Position numbers and translations under genes: made by a program. A stretch of 64,000 nucleotides of DNA, from the NCBI GenBank assembly GCA_021851875.1, contig JAJZQI010000011.1, forward strand, positions 1-64,000, read 5' to 3'. Source of the DNA: Pseudomonadota bacterium (GTDB taxonomy: Bacteria > Pseudomonadota > Gammaproteobacteria > Burkholderiales > JAJZQI01). Shown here in pieces: positions 62,074-64,000 of the stretch; position 1 is the stretch's first letter, and each line of letters begins with the position of its first letter. Under the pieces are notes generated by a model. The model saw only the letters and a list, made by a program, of their open reading frames with translations. It made no database searches and had not been told where the DNA came from.

Positions 62074-64000
62074 ATGACGCGCAACATCCTCGTTACCTCC
62101 GCCCTGCCCTACGCCAATGGCAACATCCACCTCGGCCACATGGTGGAATACATCCAGACCGACATCTGGGTGCGTTTCCAGAAAATGCAGGGCCATACCT
62201 GCCACTACGTCTGCGCCGACGACACCCACGGCACGCCCATCATGCTGCGGGCGCAGAAGGAAGGCATCACGCCGGAAGAGCTGATCGCGCGCGTGTGGAA
62301 CGAGCACAAGGCCGATTTCGACGGCTTCGCCATCGGTTTCGACAACTTCTATTCCACCAACAGCCCGGAAACCCGCGATTACGCCTATGACATCTACGGC
62401 AAGCTGAAGGATGCCGGCCTGATTGCCGTGCGCTCCATCGAACAGTTTTACGACCCGCAGAAGGAAATGTTCCTGCCGGACCGCTTCATCAAGGGCGAGT
62501 GCCCCAAGTGCCACGCGCAGGACCAGTACGGCGATTCCTGCGAGGTATGCGGCGCGGCCTACCAGCCGACCGAGCTGATCAAACCCTATTCCGCCGTGTC
62601 CGGCGCCACGCCGGTGAAGAAAAATTCCGACCACTATTTCTTCAAGCTGGGCGAGTGCAACGACTTCCTGCAGCAGTGGGTGCACGAACCCGGCCGCCTG
62701 CAGGCCGAGGCCGCCAACAAGCTGGACGAGTGGCTGGAAGGCGGCCTGTCGGACTGGGACATTTCGCGCGACGCGCCCTATTTCGGCTTTGAAATCCCCG
62801 GCGCGCCGGGCAAGTATTTCTACGTCTGGCTGGATGCGCCGGTGGGCTACATGGGCAGTTTCAAGAACCTGTGCGACAAGGCCGGCCTGGACTTCGACGC
62901 CTACTGGAAACCGGGTTCCAATGCCGAGGTCTACCATTTCATCGGCAAGGACATCCTCTACTTCCACGCCCTGTTCTGGCCCGCCATGCTCAACTACGGC
63001 GGTTACCGCACCCCCACCGGCGTGTTCGCCCACGGCTTTTTGACCGTGGACGGGCAGAAAATGTCCAAATCGCGCGGCACCTTCATCACCGCCAGCAGCT
63101 ATCTGAAGCACCTGAACCCGGCTTACCTGCGCTATTACTTTGCCGCCAAGCTGTCCAGCCGCATCGAGGATATCGACTTATCTCTCGACGACTTCTCCGC
63201 CCGCGTCAACAGCGACCTGGTGGGCAAGTACGTCAACATTGCCAGCCGTACGGCCAACTTCATCAGCAAGAAATTCGCCGGCCAGCTGCAGGACGTGAGC
63301 GGCCACCCGCTGATTGCCCTGGTGCAGAAAGCCGCGCAGGAAATCGCCGACCACTACGAAGCGCGCGAATTCGGCCGCGCCATCCGCGACATCATGGCGC
63401 TGACCGACCTCATCAATCAGTATGTGGACGAAAACAAGCCGTGGGAGCTGAACAAGCAGGAAGGCATGGAAGCGCGCCTGCACGAAGTGTCCAGCGTGTG
63501 CGTCAACCTGTTCCGCCTGCTGACGCTGTACCTCAAACCGGTGCTGCCGGTGCTGGCCGCCCAGGTGGAAGCCTTCCTCAACATCGCCCCGCTGACCTGG
63601 GCCGATGCCGCCGCCACGTTGCCGGCCGGCCACCGCATCAACGCCTACCAGCACCTCATTACCCGTATCGACCCGAAACAGATAGAAGCCATGATTGAAG
63701 AAAACAAGGAATCCCTCGCCGCTGCCGTCCCGGGTGCAGCCCCTGCAGAAACCAGACCGGCCATCGCCCCGATCGCCGAAACCATCAGCATTGATGACTT
63801 CGCCAAAATCGATCTGCGCGTGGCCAAAATCGTCGATGCGAAAGCTGTTGAAGGCGCCGACAAACTGCTGCAGCTGACGCTGGATATTGGCTCAGAGCAG
63901 CGCAACGTGTTTGCCGGCATCAAGTCCGCCTACGCGCCGGAGCAGCTGGTCGGCCGCCTGACCGTGATGGTCGCCAACCTGGCGCCGCGCAGGATGAAGT
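62074..64000 (+). CDS. metG: Methionyl-tRNA synthetase (partial, 3' end beyond window)
   Basis: The first 642 codons. The class I HIGH box is HLGH in [14 protein letters not shown] (about 12-25). Zinc-binding knuckle cysteines follow in [21 protein letters not shown] (about 142-162), and the KMSKS loop is [11 protein letters not shown] (about 327-337). An anticodon-binding helical domain follows, then a C-terminal tRNA-binding domain of the EMAP/Arc1 type, [17 protein letters not shown] (about 570-586), which is cut by the window end. The C-terminal module means the dimeric long form. The 81 bases before it hold no other gene. Confidence 0.97.
   Translation, partial: MTRNILVTSALPYANGNIHLGHMVEYIQTDIWVRFQKMQGHTCHYVCADDTHGTPIMLRAQKEGITPEELIARVWNEHKADFDGFAIGFDNFYSTNSPETRDYAYDIYGKLKDAGLIAVRSIEQFYDPQKEMFLPDRFIKGECPKCHAQDQYGDSCEVCGAAYQPTELIKPYSAVSGATPVKKNSDHYFFKLGECNDFLQQWVHEPGRLQAEAANKLDEWLEGGLSDWDISRDAPYFGFEIPGAPGKYFYVWLDAPVGYMGSFKNLCDKAGLDFDAYWKPGSNAEVYHFIGKDILYFHALFWPAMLNYGGYRTPTGVFAHGFLTVDGQKMSKSRGTFITASSYLKHLNPAYLRYYFAAKLSSRIEDIDLSLDDFSARVNSDLVGKYVNIASRTANFISKKFAGQLQDVSGHPLIALVQKAAQEIADHYEAREFGRAIRDIMALTDLINQYVDENKPWELNKQEGMEARLHEVSSVCVNLFRLLTLYLKPVLPVLAAQVEAFLNIAPLTWADAAATLPAGHRINAYQHLITRIDPKQIEAMIEENKESLAAAVPGAAPAETRPAIAPIAETISIDDFAKIDLRVAKIVDAKAVEGADKLLQLTLDIGSEQRNVFAGIKSAYAPEQLVGRLTVMVANLAPRRMK

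Noticed and set aside
61993-63111. Upstream extension of the AI-2E permease frame over metG
   Set aside because: No permease sequence in that part, metG is coding there, and ATG 61992 has an excellent ribosome site.

Overview
The window looks like a GC-rich betaproteobacterial chromosome, probably Nitrosomonadales or a relative. The evidence is gene content and order: serine/threonine phosphatase and kinase, yicC-gmk-rpoZ-spoT-ridA-recG, rph-rdgB-hemW, ubiC-ubiA-ubiD, mutL-miaA, pilS-pilR and metG. The genus is inferred, not shown.

Positions 1-6220 are the end of an integron gene-cassette array. Ten attC sites (58-87 bp) separate eleven small cassettes, all with attC on the right. Eight of the nine fully visible cassettes begin with bases exactly complementary to their own R'' box, which confirms the boundaries. 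Cargo includes three proteins with a HEPN-like R-x4/5-H motif, a DUF1232 membrane protein, a DUF2314 gene whose signal peptide is frameshifted, an FMN-binding split-barrel protein and a possible nuclease. No integrase is in view; it should lie to the left. The last cassette lacks an attC and is followed by a RAYT (REP-associated transposase) unit with perfect 18-bp terminal inverted repeats (6230-7184), which forms the boundary to the core chromosome.

Positions 7.2-38 kb are mostly core genes: a periplasmic-binding-protein/PAS/GGDEF fusion, tas, a methyltransferase, rph-rdgB-hemW, the kinase/phosphatase pair, the stringent-response group, recG (with an in-frame palindromic insertion), an RsuA-like pseudouridine synthase, a PhnD-like binding protein, a tandem DUF1631 pair, ubiquinone genes, rhlE and a five-PAS GGDEF/EAL protein. 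A family of CCCCCTTT...AAAGGGGG palindromes occurs at 23.2 kb and on both sides of a DUF559 nuclease-like gene inserted between ubiA and ubiD.

Positions 38.3-48.3 kb hold a nitrogen-compound uptake and hydrolysis cluster on the minus strand. In transcription order it is: Tsx-like porin, BMP-type binding protein, two permeases, cysteine hydrolase, duplicated-domain ATPase, second cysteine hydrolase, AtzG-like, AtzE-like and AtzH/HpxZ-like proteins. Most genes from the first permease onward overlap by a few bases. A divergent GntR/FCD regulator sits across an AT-rich region with a near-consensus sigma-54 promoter and two TTGTATACAA-type operators. The most economical reading is import of a ureide, biuret-like compound or nucleobase-degradation product followed by stepwise deamination under nitrogen control. 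The substrate is not known, and neither AtzD nor AtzF is present.

Positions 48.5-64 kb return to core genes: a 58-residue unknown, a DUF4010 membrane protein, dacB, mutL-miaA, a CaCA exchanger, an orphan hybrid-free histidine kinase, pilR-pilS, a PP0621-like protein, an AI-2E family permease and the first 642 codons of metG, cut by the window end.
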